A stretch of 64,000 nt of DNA, taken from contig OY986437.1 in NCBI GenBank assembly GCA_963920525.1, positions 27,468,863 through 27,532,862 on the forward strand, written 5' to 3'. The DNA is from Dichetophora obliterata (taxonomy: Eukaryota > Arthropoda > Insecta > Diptera > Sciomyzidae). A model generated the notes under the pieces. The model saw only the letters and a list, made by a program, of their open reading frames with translations, ran no database searches and was not told where the DNA came from. A program made the position numbers and the translations under genes. How positions within the stretch are numbered: the first letter of the stretch is position 1; each line of letters begins with the position of its first letter. Positions 11,674-24,146 of the stretch are shown one piece after another.

Positions 11674-12640
11674 ACAAGACTTAATTTCTAAATAAATTGT
11701 TTTGAGTAGCTGGAACAAAACTCAAATTGAGACAACAAACATTTGGATCAACCAAGTTGTTCTCATATTCAGGAAACTATTTCCTATTATTAAACAAAAA
11801 GTTTTAAAAATTTCATTTAAGCATTCAAAACTTAACAAAGTATAGGTTTTTTTTTTTGTTTAAATTTTATTTTTTTAATTGTTTTAATAAAAAAAGTAAA
11901 ATGAATCTTACTCGTGCTTTTATTTCACTTACTATAAGAGGGTTCTAAATACCAAAATGGTCAAGTCAAAAAAAAATTAGGGATATTTTCAATAATAAAT
12001 AATAAATAAAATAAATAATAAATATAATATAATAATTTTCGAAACATATAATTTTCGACATTTTCTACATCTATACAAATTTTTGGGACAAACAGAATAT
12101 ATTTTTTAAATTTTTAATAGTAAGAGTAGGGGAGCAGGGGCTAGTTTTTACAAAGTTTGGAAGAATTGATTTATTTTATAATTTTTTAACTTTTTCATAT
12201 TGCAACTAGAATTTATACTAGCTAGACTACTAGAATTTATATTACTAGAATTTTTAACTAGCCCACTATTTATTCACAATATTAAAAAAAAAGTTATGAG
12301 AAAGTTTGTTAATTCAAAAACAAAACTATTTTTACGAAGAAAGTCAGGTAAAACAACATGCCCCGTTTTTGGACAAGTTGATACAAGTTCACACAACAAC
12401 TTGCATATGAGTTGCTCAGAGCACAAGTGGCGTAAGTCATTTTTTGGTAGTTTTGAGAAAATCGAACTCTTAGAAAAATTCTTATGATAAATTCCAAGTA
12501 TACAGAACTCAGTTTTGTTTATAAGCTAGGTCAAGAGCATAAATGAAGCTATTCATATAGTACAAAATAAACTACATAATACCCAAAAATTGTGCAGATT
12601 ATTGCATATTAGTAAAAAAATTTGGACTTGCGCCACTGGT
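11674..12640. other. AT-rich non-coding DNA
   Basis: Includes AATAAATAA-type low-complexity sequence at ~11985-12030. No supported gene. Confidence 0.3.
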
Positions 12641-12649
12641 TCACTGAAT

Positions 12650-13205
12650 TTTTTTTTATATTTCTCGTTTTCGCTGCAGGAATCTAATAGGAGATATTTT
12701 TTAAGAATGTTTTTATGAGGAATGACAGTATTTGCGCTTTAAAATTGGACAACACCACCTTTAGCGATTATCTTAATTATTAAAGGAGATATACAATGAA
12801 TGGACTTACGCCTTTTGTCCTCTGAAAATGTTTAAAATTTCTGCTTTCCGCTTTAAAAATGTAATGGCAAATATTTTTAAGAATTTTTGATGAGGAATGA
12901 CAGCACTTTTACCTAGAAATTGGACAAAACCACCCTTTAGTGATTATCTCCATTATTAATTGAGATATAAAATGAATGAAACATTTTTTAAAATTTCTTC
13001 TTTTCGCTTTAAAAATGTAATAGAAAATATTTTTAAGAATTTTTTGATGAGGAATGGCAGCTATTTTACCTAGAAGTTGGACAAAACCACATCATAGCAA
13101 TTATCTCCATTATTAAGGGAGATATAAAATGAATGGGATTACGCCACTTGTACTCTGAAATTTTTTTATAATATATCATTTTCGCTGTAAAAATGAAATG
13201 GAAAA
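12650..13205. repeat. Degenerate tandem repeat, about three copies of ~160-175 bp
   Basis: The phrases GAGGAATGACAG, TTGGACAA(A)ACCAC, ATTATCTCCATTATTAA and GAGATATAAAATGAATG recur in the same order near 12716, 12891 and 13049. Copies differ by scattered substitutions and small indels. No coding potential. Confidence 0.7.
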
Positions 13206-13630
13206 TATAAACAAGACAATAAGATCTTGTTGCTAATTAGGTCAACGATGAAAACTTATATTTGTAAGGATTTTTGATTCAATTTTTTAATCTATTAATA
13301 AATATTACATATTATTACATTCCTGCATAATAAAAGCAACTGTTTTTTATTTCAACTGTGAAACTCTTATAAGAATAAATGCATTCTGGCCTCCTCAATT
13401 ATTCAGAAAATCACAAACGGATGTTTTAATCGTACTTCTGAAACTAAATTCAGTCAATCCTTACCAAAAAATTCTTAAAAAAATATTTCCCATTAGATTT
13501 TTAAAGCGGAAAGGAGAAGTTTGAAAATATGTTCAGTAGAGTGGGGCGATTAGTATGGAAGGAAAAAAGTGTTAATGGGCGCTTCGCGTTTCTGATACGT
13601 GGGATTGTACTGAGCAAAAAAGTTCACTAG

Positions 13631-14062
13631 ACCAGCGGTCGTCAGCGCCTAACTCTTTCCACTCTTTTACAACAACTCTAAGATTTTCATGATTGTTGTA
13701 ATTCGCCGAATCGTTCACAGGCGCAGCTGCACCGCTACAACACAGCGCGTGTGTCTTGTTGTTTCTTCTTGTTGTTGTTGGTAAATAAAGTGCGTGTTGT
13801 TGTTGGTGTTTTTTTCGTTGTTGGTTAACGCAGTGCATGAGACCGCGCACAATTATTGCTATACTGAAGGTTTCTTGTTGGTAATTTTGCGTAGTGTTTC
13901 GTCGCTATCGACGTCGCTATGCGGTTTGTTGCTTTTATGTGTTGTTTTTATGTTAATAATTCCTTATTGTACCACGGAGCCAAATATTTCCTGTATTTGT
14001 TGTTTTTTGTTGTAATTGTTGTTGCACTCTTAAAAAAATTTTTTGGCGATCCCTGGTCTAGT
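13631..14062. mobile_element. hAT-like MITE candidate
   Basis: CACTAGACCAGCGGTCGTC at 13628 mirrors GGCGATCCCTGGTCTAGTGC at 14045. Termini of the type CAG(C/G)G(G/A)TCG(C/T)C resemble hAT ends. The interior is rich in TTG repeats. The flanking CACTAGAC/GTCTAGTG is itself part of the inverted repeat, so a clean 8-bp target duplication cannot be claimed. Confidence 0.5.
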
Positions 14063-14648
14063 GCATTTTTTTTATCGAATGCTTTCAATTGCTAGTGTGT
14101 GTTATGTCTTAAGGCTGGATTACCCAAGCGTAAGGTAACGTAGCGCGACGTTGCCAATTGTCAAGCTAAAATCTGCTTAATGATAAATGTGTACAAGTCG
14201 TTACCGAAATCGTAACGTGGCGTGACGCAGCGTAGAAGTCTGTAGAAAATAGATTTCTACGCAACGTTACGATTTTTGGTAGTTCGACAGCTGTGTTACA
14301 AGCGAAAAAATTTGTTTAACTTCACATTTTTGTAAATTTTAATACTATATAAGAAAGAATGCAATCTTTGTTGCTCCTCATAGGAGCGATCGCATGTTTT
14401 TTTACTGGGTAGCTACATTCCATATCAATTAAAGGAGTTCTTATGAAAAAACTATTGGACTTAGCCAAATTTGAAACTGAGCACAGGGACTTAGCTTTTA
14501 AAATACAACGGACGTAGCCACTTTTGAAACTTAAGTAGGTGGACCTAGCCATTTTTGAACCACAACAAATAGACTTTACCATTTTGAATTTGAATAATTT
14601 ATAAAAAAAAAAAAACAAGACAGCAAATTCATTTTAAACGTACCGGCC
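14063..14648. other. Non-coding DNA with partial inverted-repeat debris
   Basis: GTAACGTAGCG / CGCAACGTTACG type phrases at 14140-14275 resemble the termini of the element at 26861-27332. No gene seen. Confidence 0.3.
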
Positions 14649-15814
14649 TTACGAAATGCCCATTTCCGATTTGGGTCGAATTTTGCATAAAGCATCACTG
14701 ACAGCAATAAAAACTTATTTTGGAGGGAAAAAGTTTTGCGCTATATTTGGCGGAGGTACGGAGTGCACAAAATTGGCAAAAATCAGCAAAAAGTCGATGA
14801 TCGATTTTTACTAAAGTTCATATCTCAAACATTTCACAATCAAATGTATAGTTTGAACTACCGCTGGAAAGGTAATTAGCCCATTAACCGCAGTTGGGTA
14901 TTTTTTTAACCATGAAAATACTTCTGCAGAATTAATCATATCTCAGGCTGTTACCAATCCTGATGTGAATACCAATCCTATGTGTTTAATTTTTTGTTTG
15001 TTGCTTTAAGAAAACATAGAGGCTCCATGATAGAGCTATACATTTTTTTGGAGTGTGTCAAGAAATTTGTACGTAAACTACTACATTTTCAAAGACAAAA
15101 GTGATTAAGTTTAAAAATCAGAAAATTTGTGTTATCATTTTTAAAAAATTTTATATTTTAAAAAATATAAAAACTTTCTTAATCAATTAACCAACTATAC
15201 CTGCTATTCATAGAAAATTCCTGATATAAAACTGTGATGTCTACGTTGTGCTAAAATTTGATGTGGTAGTTTTTATGATCAATATAATAAAACACATGAA
15301 ATTAAAAAAAATCGTACGAATCGTTTGGGAGCCGAGGTTAATGGGTTTACCAGAAAAATATTTTTGTTTAGATGTTAAAATGACGATTACTCATAAACCC
15401 ATTGAGTCCCCACTCTAATTTTTATTTTGTTGAAATGATAATTTTGACAGCTTTAAACTAAAAGTTGTTTTTAGTTTTTTAATGGTATTCTTCGAGCCAC
15501 TACTTCGAAATTATTTACCTTACCACAAGGGATTGAACCCCTAACCACCAAAATTTCTCAAATTTTTTTTAGATTAAAGTGCGTTCAATTAACTTTCCAA
15601 CGATTGTTCAAACTTTACATTCAACTAAGAATTGCTTCAGATAAAAATTTTCATAAAAATCGATTATCGAAGTTCATGCCGATTTTTGACAATTTTGTGC
15701 ACCCTGGTCCTCCGCCAAAAATCACGCAAAACTACTAAAAAAAGTACTTTTTTTATTTCCGTCAGTGATGCTCCATGCAAAATTGGACCCAAATCAGATA
15801 TGGTCAACCCGTAA
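14649..15814. mobile_element. Inverted-repeat (foldback-like) element, ~190-bp arms
   Basis: Left arm 14649-~14840 mirrors ~15620-15814: GATTTGGGTC with GACCCAAATC (written here GGACCCAAATCAGAT), CATCACTGAC with GTCAGTGATG, GGCGGAGGTACGG with CCTGGTCCTCCGCC. No transposase. A B-box-like phrase GGGGTTCAATCCCTTGTGG occurs inside on the minus strand at ~15525-15545. Confidence 0.65.
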
Positions 15815-17075
15815 CTTTTATTTTTCCAGTAAGTTTGTTCAAAACGGAATTGCTGAATAATATTGCAGAATTTAAGTTAAGCTTCAACATTAATGAAAAA
15901 TAAATTTTAAACCTAAATGCTTTATGAATACTTGAAATTCACCCCTAATGTTTGTTATATAAAATACATGAATGTTGCAAATGCATACCAAAGCTTTTTC
16001 TTTTTGTAAGAACAGCTTACTTTGCATTTGCAACGATGCAACAAGATAGTGAATCACCCTATTGTTTTGTAAAAATTTTAATGCACCCGACCTGCGTATC
16101 ATTTTTTCGTGTTTTTCTCAAATTGGAAAAAGTGGACTTGGCCATTTTTTAATCTAGACCCCCTTATACATATGTTGTAATTAATTGAATGCGAAATGTT
16201 GTTGTTGATACTTTTAAAAACAGTCATAGTTTTATTTTATATGGAAACATTGGGATGAATTTATAATATTGAATTAAAGTGAATTGTGATGAATTTTTAT
16301 ATTTTAAATTGATTTAAACAAAATGCTTTAGCAAAAGGCTTTGCAAAACAAATAAGTAAATAAGAAATAAGTCTAGATACCAGCATTTGAAAAACCTAGT
16401 TTAGTTAAGACAGCTACAAGTCTTACACATTGAATTAATGCTACTCATATAAAAAGCTTGCAATAAGAATCGTTGACCCTGACAATTTCTTTTTTTAAGT
16501 CAATGACCTCACCGGCTTTATCAAAACCAAAATATGTCGTTAAGATTGAAACAGTTCTAATAACTTCAAATATGATTTTCAAAGGGCTCGTAGAGTAAGA
16601 AAAATCTACAAAAAAAAAAGGAATTACTTAGAATAAGTTTTAAAAGAGGAAATATAAATGAAAAGCAGCCTATCTGAGAGTTGTCATCAACACATTGGCC
16701 GGAAGGCAGCCGTAATAAATTGCCGATAAATACAACGCACGAAACGCTTCTATTTGGCCAAGAATTCCTTTTCGGAACGCGTACGCTGGTGTTCAACTAG
16801 CAGACAAGCGAAGCAGTGACTGAAATGAAGTTTCCATTTATATATGTTTCTACTGATATTTTTATTTCTATACTTACAATTTTAAAACTTAAGAGAATGA
16901 TTTAATTAATATTCTGCGCATGCGCCACAGACAGCAAGCAAACAAACAATGCGAGCCGCGTACGGCAGCCGTTAAGGTGCACGCGCTCACACATCATGAA
17001 GTTAGCCGTCTGGTTAAAAAGGTGTATGAGGTAGATACAAACGCACACATGCAAGAGCACCCCCACTTCTTTCCA
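15815..17075. other. Mostly non-coding DNA; one weak terminal-exon candidate
   Basis: Nothing firm. A possible minus-strand terminal exon at 16750-16819 is discussed as a finding. Confidence 0.3.
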
Positions 17076-17112
17076 TGTGTGTGTGTTTGTGCGTGTGTGT
17101 GTGTGTGTGTTT
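17076..17112. repeat. TG/CA microsatellite
   Basis: Interrupted TGTG tract, ending in an uninterrupted run of about ten TG units near 17094-17112. Shorter GTGTGTTTGTGTGTG tract near 17235-17260. Confidence 0.85.
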
Positions 17113-19178
17113 TAAGATGTTAGTGGCTGTAGCGTCCAGTGGATTTTTTAATTTATTTTTAAATTTATTTTTTAAATATCTTCAATTGAAATTTCTTACC
17201 TTAGCGACTTTTGAATTTTCTGCAGGTATTTCAAGTGTGTGTTTGTGTGTGTATGTGTTAGAAAAGTAATTGTTTATACAGACATTAACGCTTTTAACAC
17301 ATACATCCACACAAGCCGACAACTACGTGTGCAATTGACAATTATTTAAATGATTGACGTTATTTTAAATGTTTTTTACATGACTTTGAGGTGTGGTGCT
17401 TAGGTTTAGCCGGGTCTTAGGAATCAGTTACCAATCGGTCTTTGGCACCGACGGATTACTTAAAAACTCTTTTGCTTTTGGCTTGCAGATAAGATTTTAT
17501 ATAAAAAAATTGCTTCATTGAGAAAAAATTTAAACATATTAATTTGTAAAAAATTAGCAAGATTTTTATGAATGAATTTTTTTGTTAAGCTTTTAGCTGT
17601 TTGTTGAATTCGTTTGTTATTTTGTTGTGTTATTTTTGGGCTTTTGTGTGCATGAAAGTGTTTTTTTGCTGTTGTTTCTGTGGGTTTCCAACCGTCTATT
17701 GTTGAATTGGCAAGATGTCGGCATAGCTGACAGTGAAGAGTTTGACAGCGGCTATGCTACATCTAGTCAATTGTTTCAATGGAAAATAGCAACATTTGAT
17801 AAAGCCATCAAACAACATGCAAGCGCGAAAGTGTCATTAGTGCCAAAAATTGGCTTCCACAACTTTAACTGACTAACTTGTACTACAAGCAATTAAAGGA
17901 CTTATTGCAAGAACTGATGTGCCTAAAATAAAAAAATAAAAAAATTAAAAATCAAAATAATCGAGTTTTATAAATAAGTATGTATTTTGTACTAAATAAT
18001 AAAATTGATCAAGGAATTTTTTACAAATGGATACGAAATTTAATATATCTAAAACCGTTTTAATAGCTTATTTAAATAATAGTTTATTCTATTAACTAAG
18101 TAATATTATCGAACCTAATAAAATGGTTTATGTAATTATGAGACTTATCAGGTTATTGATTCAAATGTTTCTAAAGTAACCTGTTTCTTCATGAACTTAT
18201 CTGGCATTAAGCTCAAATATATTTTTTTTATATATCATAACAATAATTTCTAACATTTTTTTTAATAATCATTATAATAATTATAATGTCCAAAATGTAA
18301 TTTTTTAGAATTATAAAAATAATGTTGTAATCAAAATATGCCTTAACTAACTAACTAAACTAACTAAATTTATATTTGCATTTCTTTACAGAGAACGATA
18401 GACGCTATTCTGAAACTTAAAAAATTTTAGCGAACATCTCGACGTTTTACACTAAGCGTGAAATGGAATCGAAAACATGAAAGTTGAATCTGGAAATCAT
18501 ATGGATTGAAAATCATTCTGTGATAACACGTATAAAACACATAGCACACAATTCGATTTTTTAAACTTCAAGAGGATACAACTTAAATCGAAAATAATAT
18601 TACAGCTAGAAACATAAAGTTTTCAAGATCAAAATGACGAAAAACAACTCCTAACTCTAATACAACTGGAGGAAAAATGACGACACATCGTGTAGCGAGG
18701 GAGTGAATGAGGGACAAAAATAGAAGGAATCATCGTAGCTACATGAAATGTGTCATTATTTCATAAATATTAAATGCCACACAAATTTTAATCAAGATCG
18801 ATCACGACCTTCACCCAACTCCCATAAAAAATTAACAAAAAAGTGCAATATCTCGAGTTGTAGAAAGTGTAAAAACCAAATTAACTAATTTTTTATTGAA
18901 AAATTACTTTATTATTTTAAAATTGCCATATAATGCCCTTAGCCCACCTCCCATACAAAGAAAAGAATTAAAGTGCCACATCTCGAGTTGTAAAAGTACT
19001 AAATAAAAAATAAACTATTTTTAAAGCGAAGCTTCTTACGCCTTACTTTACGTATTTACTTGAGTGAAATCTCAAAAACGACACTTTTTTCCATACCCTT
19101 TTTTCTTAGAATTGTTTTTGTTTTTTTACTTATGTCAATTAAAACAAGAGGATAAAATTAAAAATATTTATTTGCATT
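17113..19178. other. AT-rich DNA, no confirmed gene
   Basis: An 81-codon open frame at 17627-17872 (+) is unrecognised. A splice-acceptor-like TTTCTTTACAG at ~18380-18390 precedes a short open stretch. The phrase CACCTCCCATACAAAG near 18945 belongs to the same dispersed repeat as in the fab1 intron at 38.4-40.1 kb. Confidence 0.3.
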
Positions 19179-19431
19179 GGCGTCGGAAGCGGGGGGGCAA
19201 GGTGGGCAGTTGCCCCCCACTTTTTTAGCTAGGTAAACAATTTAAAAGGAAAAGTTATTCAAAATATCAGTTTTTTTACAACGATAATATTTTTGTATTA
19301 TATATTTTCCTCTTCTTTCTCTCTTCTTTATGTTTCATGTGAAGAAATTTTGGTGAACTTTTTTTGCACCACCATTTGTACTGCCCCCCCATTTGTACTG
19401 CCCCCCCAGATGAAATTCGCTTCCGACGCGC
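19179..19431. mobile_element. Short MITE with C-rich inverted ends
   Basis: CGTCGGAAGCG at 19181-19191 mirrors CGCTTCCGACG at 19419-19429, with GGGCAGTTGCCCCCC and repeated ACTGCCCCCCCA inside. Length ~250 bp, no coding capacity. Confidence 0.65.
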
Positions 19432-19675
19432 TTGTTTATTTGTTAAGCTTAGTATGCTGTAGAAGCAAAAATATATCTCCGTTTTTGACAGCGAAAAGGT
19501 AGCAAAATTTTTTTTTCGTTGGTTAGTACGCTGTTGAACCGAAAAATTTGTTAAGTGCAGCCAAGTTCACAACCATGATTGGAGAGTTAAAATGTCAAAA
19601 TTTCGCTTCCTTTTATATGTCTGTACATATAATTGGCGTGGAAATTTGACATCCAACAATCCCAGTGGGCAAAAG

Positions 19676-20179
19676 CAGGGCTTCGAAGCGCTTCTAGCAG
19701 GCCATCATATGGATTTCTTAGCCTTTATACTTTATACATAACTTTTTTATATCAAACGAGAAAATTTTCTAGGCCTTCCTCTCTCGCGACTCTAAAGAGG
19801 CTGTTCACTTGCCTCAAATGAGGCGGCTCACTTGCCACATTTTGTCGTCTACGGGCAAAGGGAAAAGCGGGAAGGTGACATGTTACGTGAGGCAAGAATT
19901 TTAAAAATTTTAAAAATTTTGCGACTCATTTTGACGTATTGTACGTCAGAGTGAAGTTTGTTGTGTTGAAATTTTTACTCTTTTTAGTTTGTTCTGGAGC
20001 GAATTAATTTTGTTTATTCATTGTTCTTCGCAATTTAATACTTTTGAAATTGTAAAAACTTGAGCATTTAATAATTCAATAGAAAACAAACGAAAAAAAA
20101 ACAATAAACGCCAAAATGATGCAGCCTCATTTGAGGCAAATCTGAACAGCCTCAAAGAAGCCTGCTAGAAGCCCTTTTT
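19676..20179. mobile_element. MITE-like inverted repeat with internal insertion
   Basis: GCGCTTCTAGCAGGC at ~19690 mirrors GCCTGCTAGAAGCCC at ~20160, and GAGGCTGTTCACTTGCCTCA at ~19797 mirrors TGAGGCAAATCTGAACAGCC at ~20132. The left arm has ~65 extra bases between these two blocks. Confidence 0.6.
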
Positions 20180-20254
20180 GAGAAAGTACATTAGAAAGAA
20201 AAGCAATATAATAAATATCAACTTGAAATAAAAAAACTTTTGACAATGTCCTCA

Positions 20255-20320
20255 TGTGGCAGTCCGGCATCTTATCCACTCGTCTACCGCAATTCTTAAC
20301 GAAGTAAGTAAGTAAGTATT
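20255..20320 (-). repeat. tRNA-like A-box fragment (SINE-type debris)
   Basis: On the minus strand the sequence reads GGTAGACGAGTGGATAAGAT then GCCGGACTGCCAC, resembling the D-arm/A-box of a tRNA-derived SINE head. An AAGTAAGTAAGTAAG tract adjoins it. No B-box in register was found. Confidence 0.35.
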
Positions 20321-20599
20321 TTATTGAGGCTTCAGAAAAAAACATAACAAATGAACAATGTGTGTCTTACTCTTAAACATAAAAACTTAAGAAAGAAAAC
20401 AGAAACAGAAAAACTAAACATTAGAACTATTAGTTTTATTCTAATAAAAAATACATTTTTACGCTACTCGCTTGAATTAAGTGTGAAAGAAGAAAAGCAT
20501 TATACATTAACATTGAAATTATATTGCTCAATAATATAATAAAAGCTTATAATGACTGCTTGTTAGAGTTCTTAACGAACTTCAGCTTATTTTGCATCA

Positions 20600-20960
20600 T
20601 TACAAATGAAAGTAAGCTTTCGGGAGCGCGGGTTCTAGACCCAGCTCGGACCAAAAAATTTTTTCTTTTAAATCTGCATTTTTAACAAATTTTTTTGTTC
20701 ATTTAAAAAATTTTTTGGAATTTTTTTGTAAAATTTCTTCATACGAAAATAATAGAAAAGACTTAGAATTTTTCCATATAAAAGTTTTCATATAATGTTG
20801 CATATCACATAATATGAAAACTGTGTTAGATTTCGGACACCTGGGTTCGCGACCCAACTTGGACAAAAAAAAAATTTTTTTTTTGTTCTTTAAGTTTTGA
20901 TTTTTTTTTTTAATTGATCATTTATAATTTTTTCTAAATTTTTTTAAAAAATTTTTCATA
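20600..20960 (+). repeat. Two tandem-oriented tRNA-derived SINE fragments with B-box
   Basis: GCGGGTTCTAGACCCAGCTC at ~20628 and CTGGGTTCGCGACCCAACTT at ~20841 are B-box-like T-arms, each followed by GGAC and an AAAAAATTTTTT palindrome and then AT-rich sequence. The repeated arrangement suggests two copies of one Pol III-derived short element. Confidence 0.45.
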
Positions 20961-21235
20961 TAAAATAACATGAAACGACTCCAAACCTTCAAAAGGTAGG
21001 CCTTACAGAAGCACTCATCAATACAGCGAGCATGGAAGGTATATTGACGCCAATAAGAGCACCACTAGCATGCTTTCTTTTGCGTATCGCTAGATAAAAT
21101 GCGATAATGTTTAACTAACACATTCAACAAGCACGTTATGGTAAGTATGTGTTAGTATTGAGTCTACACCAAAATTTCGTGTGTAGAATTAAATGCCTCA
21201 AAATTTTCGTTCCTACAGCATACTAAACTTAAGCA

Positions 21236-21302
21236 GTGAGAATCGAACTCGCACCATTTCTACACACACTCGACAGTTCTACACACTGACCACTACTCCA
21301 AA
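21236..21302 (-). repeat. tRNA-derived SINE-like fragment
   Basis: Minus strand: GGAGTAGTGGTCAGTGTGTA (A-box-like) followed ~30 bp later by GGTGCGAGTTCGATTCTCAC (B-box GTTCGATTC). The spacing matches a tRNA-derived promoter. No cloverleaf with a functional anticodon arm is apparent. Confidence 0.5.
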
Positions 21303-21879
21303 ACCCTTTAAGTCATGATATGATTCATTCAATATTAAGTATTAAATGTAAATATATTGAAGTAGATGGCAGGAATTTATTAAAAGGATTGTGCATTAGC
21401 TATCCTACATATCCTATTGTGAATGCGTGAAGCTATGATGCAGCAGATCTCAGTAAACGATCAAAAGCATTGTGCATTAGCTATCCAAACAACAAAAGTA
21501 TCAAGGTTCCATTGAACGGCTTGAAAATTATCACAAGATGCCAATTGTTTTAAGTGTAGATTTTAATTGTGAATTCAGACATGAATATATAGGCACTTAC
21601 GGCAAGGCCGGTGGTCTAGCGCTAGAAAATTTAAGGTATTTTTAGGAATTTTTTAAAAAGTTTTAATATAGAACAACGATATTTAAACTTTTAAGGTATA
21701 TTGTAATACTCATTCATCATAAAAAAATTATTTTTTTAATTTAAAAAACTGTTGATCTTGTTCAAAATGGCGCTCAATGAGACACTCTCAAGGAAAAGGG
21801 GCATGGATGGTGTTGTAAATTTTGACTGTTCTATTTATCTGAAAAATAAAACCAAGAATATTATTAATATTCCCTGTCG

Positions 21880-21952
21880 GCCCTTGTAGTCTAGTGGAGA
21901 GTGCGCTAGACTATCAACCCAGAAGTCCCTGGTTCGAATCCGGGCTCGGGCA
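21880..21952 (+). tRNA. tRNA-like sequence, degenerate (Glu-type) or SINE head
   Basis: A-box TAGTCTAGTGG and B-box GGTTCGAATCC are both present at tRNA spacing, and the T-arm CCTGG/CCGGG pairs. The acceptor GCCCTTG/CTCGGGC pairs at only five of seven positions and the anticodon region (CTATCAACCCAGAAG) does not form a normal 5-bp stem. It most resembles tRNA-Glu with an extra base. I treat it as a tRNA pseudogene or the head of a SINE rather than a working tRNA. A related half (GGTGGTCTAGCGCTAG) occurs at ~21610. Confidence 0.45.
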
Positions 21953-23789
21953 TGGTTCTTTTCATTTTCTTTGTTCTTTCCTACATTTAAGAATTATGGA
22001 AAACTAAAAAAGTCCACAACTAAATTGTGGAAAATGTTGAATTAAAGGACAGGAACAACTAAAGAGCTGGAAATGCTGGCCGAGGTTATAAGGCATAACA
22101 CTAGCCGCGGTTAAAAGCAATTGTCTTTCACGTTTGTTTCGCCTAATCAATAATTCACTTATGGTTCCAATCAATTCCTCTAAATAAACCATCACTTTCC
22201 TTTCAGGTCAAAGACCAAACCTTGCTTGTATAAGTTATAAGTTTGCCTTGGTTCTTTGATCTTTTAAAAAAAAAAATCTCTATGAGTGCAGTTATGACTG
22301 GCACTAGAAAAAAAATATTAAAATTGACAGAATGACGCGCTTTTGAAAAGTAAGTTCTTGTTTTCTACCGCTTTATAACAGCTTGTTTTCTACCGGTTAT
22401 TAAGTGTAAAATAATACGATGCTTTTTAAATAAAACTTTGATTCCAGTTCCAGCGATAGCACTCATGTTGTGAATAGCATATTTGTATTTCAGATGATTT
22501 GACTTAAATAGTTTTTATTTTTTCTAAAACACCATGCCGAAAAAAGAAGTTTCGAGATAAATGAGTATAAAGAGAATAAATGTAAACGAAACACTGTGGC
22601 TCGACACCTACCAAAAAGGCTTTAGAAGTGAAAATAACGCCAGAAAGTCTATACTTTTTAAATATAAAAAAAATCAATTTCATAAAAATTCTAGGCCTTA
22701 AACAATGCCGTTTTTATAAATTTAATTTGCGAATGATAAGCGATCCAAATATTTGCACAAAACGATTAGGATAAGTATTGATGAAATATTTGCTAAAAAT
22801 ATCGATTACATTACATCTATATAATATACGTTTGAAATTTATTATATTAAAAACCAATAATTTCATTAACATTTAAAAAATAATTCAAAATTAATGTAAA
22901 ATAATAATGTAAGGTAATAAACTTTACTTGTGGGAATATTATGTTTTTTAGTTACCATTATGATATTTAAAATTTTTAATTTAAAATTTTTTTATTAAAA
23001 AACCATTAAATTATCAAACTTATGAAACTGCGAAAAAGCTTCACCTCTCTCTTGTGTCCAGTGACGCAACTGTATTTTTTTTTAACTACTTTCACTTAAT
23101 TATCATATAAAAATTTCATCAAGATCAGCCACGCCCTTGACCCACCTCCCAAAAAAAAAAATTAAGAATAAAAGTGCAATATCTCCAGTTGCAGAAAGTA
23201 TAAGAAAGGAAATTAACTTGTTTATTTTGAACTGGTTTCACTTAATTATCATATAATTATTTAATTCAGATTTGACACGCCCTTCACCCGCCTCTTACAC
23301 AATATCCAATTAAGTTTATTTATTAAAAATATTTATTTTCAATACTTAGGCTTTTTAAAATTTTACATAAATCTTAAGAATGAGAGAAAATAACAGAGAA
23401 AATTATTGACTGTCATCAAAATAATTCATCATTCACATCATGATCTTCATTCAAAATGAATTCGTCGTTTTCATTATCATTATTTTTTTTTTGTTTTTTT
23501 CAATATTTTTCCATGAACGATATATGAAGATCTGAGGAAAGCAGTAAGCTACGGAATAGATCTATGTTGGATGGTTTTCTAGAGTTTTTAACGGATATGA
23601 TTTAACCTTATATGATTTAACCTTCTAAATTCTTTACGACTAGCTTCTAAAGCTTCTTCTGAAAGCATTCCTATAGGCAAACTAAAGTTATAAATTATTT
23701 CAATTCCGTGAACAAGAATTGTATATATATTACTGTTAATAATCTTTTAAATACAATTCGAAAATACGATCTAAAAAGGGTTTGAAAGT
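21953..23789. other. AT-rich non-coding DNA
   Basis: Contains relatives of the CACCTCCCA repeat near 23140 and 23285; otherwise nothing recognised. Confidence 0.3.
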
Positions 23790-24146
23790 TTATTTTTTAA
23801 TTAATTTACCGCTAGATAATGTCCTTAAAATCAAACTGAAATTTTTAAGTATTTCACTATCAACCTTTAAAATACCAGCGGATAGCTGGTAATCAGAGAA
23901 GAATCTTCTGGCGGTGTAGCCATCATTTGAGGTACCATACCCAGTTTTGACTCCATCCACAATCAGGCCCATCTTTTCCTTGAATTCTCTTTGAATTCTT
24001 TTCTTGTTATCTTCCAATATTTTAAAATATTCTTCGTTTTCTGGTGCTCTTTTTGGTATCCGTCGACATTTTAAAGGCATTTTATTACCAATAAGAAGCA
24101 AACCTTCAAACGACTTTGTAAAACCCTGCTTTAGAAAAGTGGTCAT
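23790..24146 (-). pseudogene. Transposon-derived protein fragment, family not named
   Basis: A 118-codon minus-strand frame contains LIVDGVKTGYGTSNDG, TARRFF, then ILRTLSSGKLI. The G-S/T-N-D-G-(N/Y)-T-A-R-R-F-F block recurs in many repeat-encoded proteins of arthropods and cnidarians as I know them. The protein stops right after the block, so it is a fragment of a larger protein. It lacks any catalytic motif I can place. I cannot name the superfamily with confidence. Confidence 0.45.

Noticed and set aside
17627..17872. 81-codon + strand frame with ADSEEFDSGYATSSQLF
   Set aside because: No recognised homology, no convincing splice sites and a low-complexity start; not enough to call a gene.
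18391..18420. Splice acceptor TTTCTTTACAG followed by short open stretch (NDRRYSET then stop)
   Set aside because: Only nine codons and no partner exon; chance acceptors are common in this AT-rich DNA.
21880..21952. Functional tRNA-Glu gene
   Set aside because: A and B boxes are good, but acceptor mismatches and a broken anticodon stem argue against function; kept as tRNA-like.
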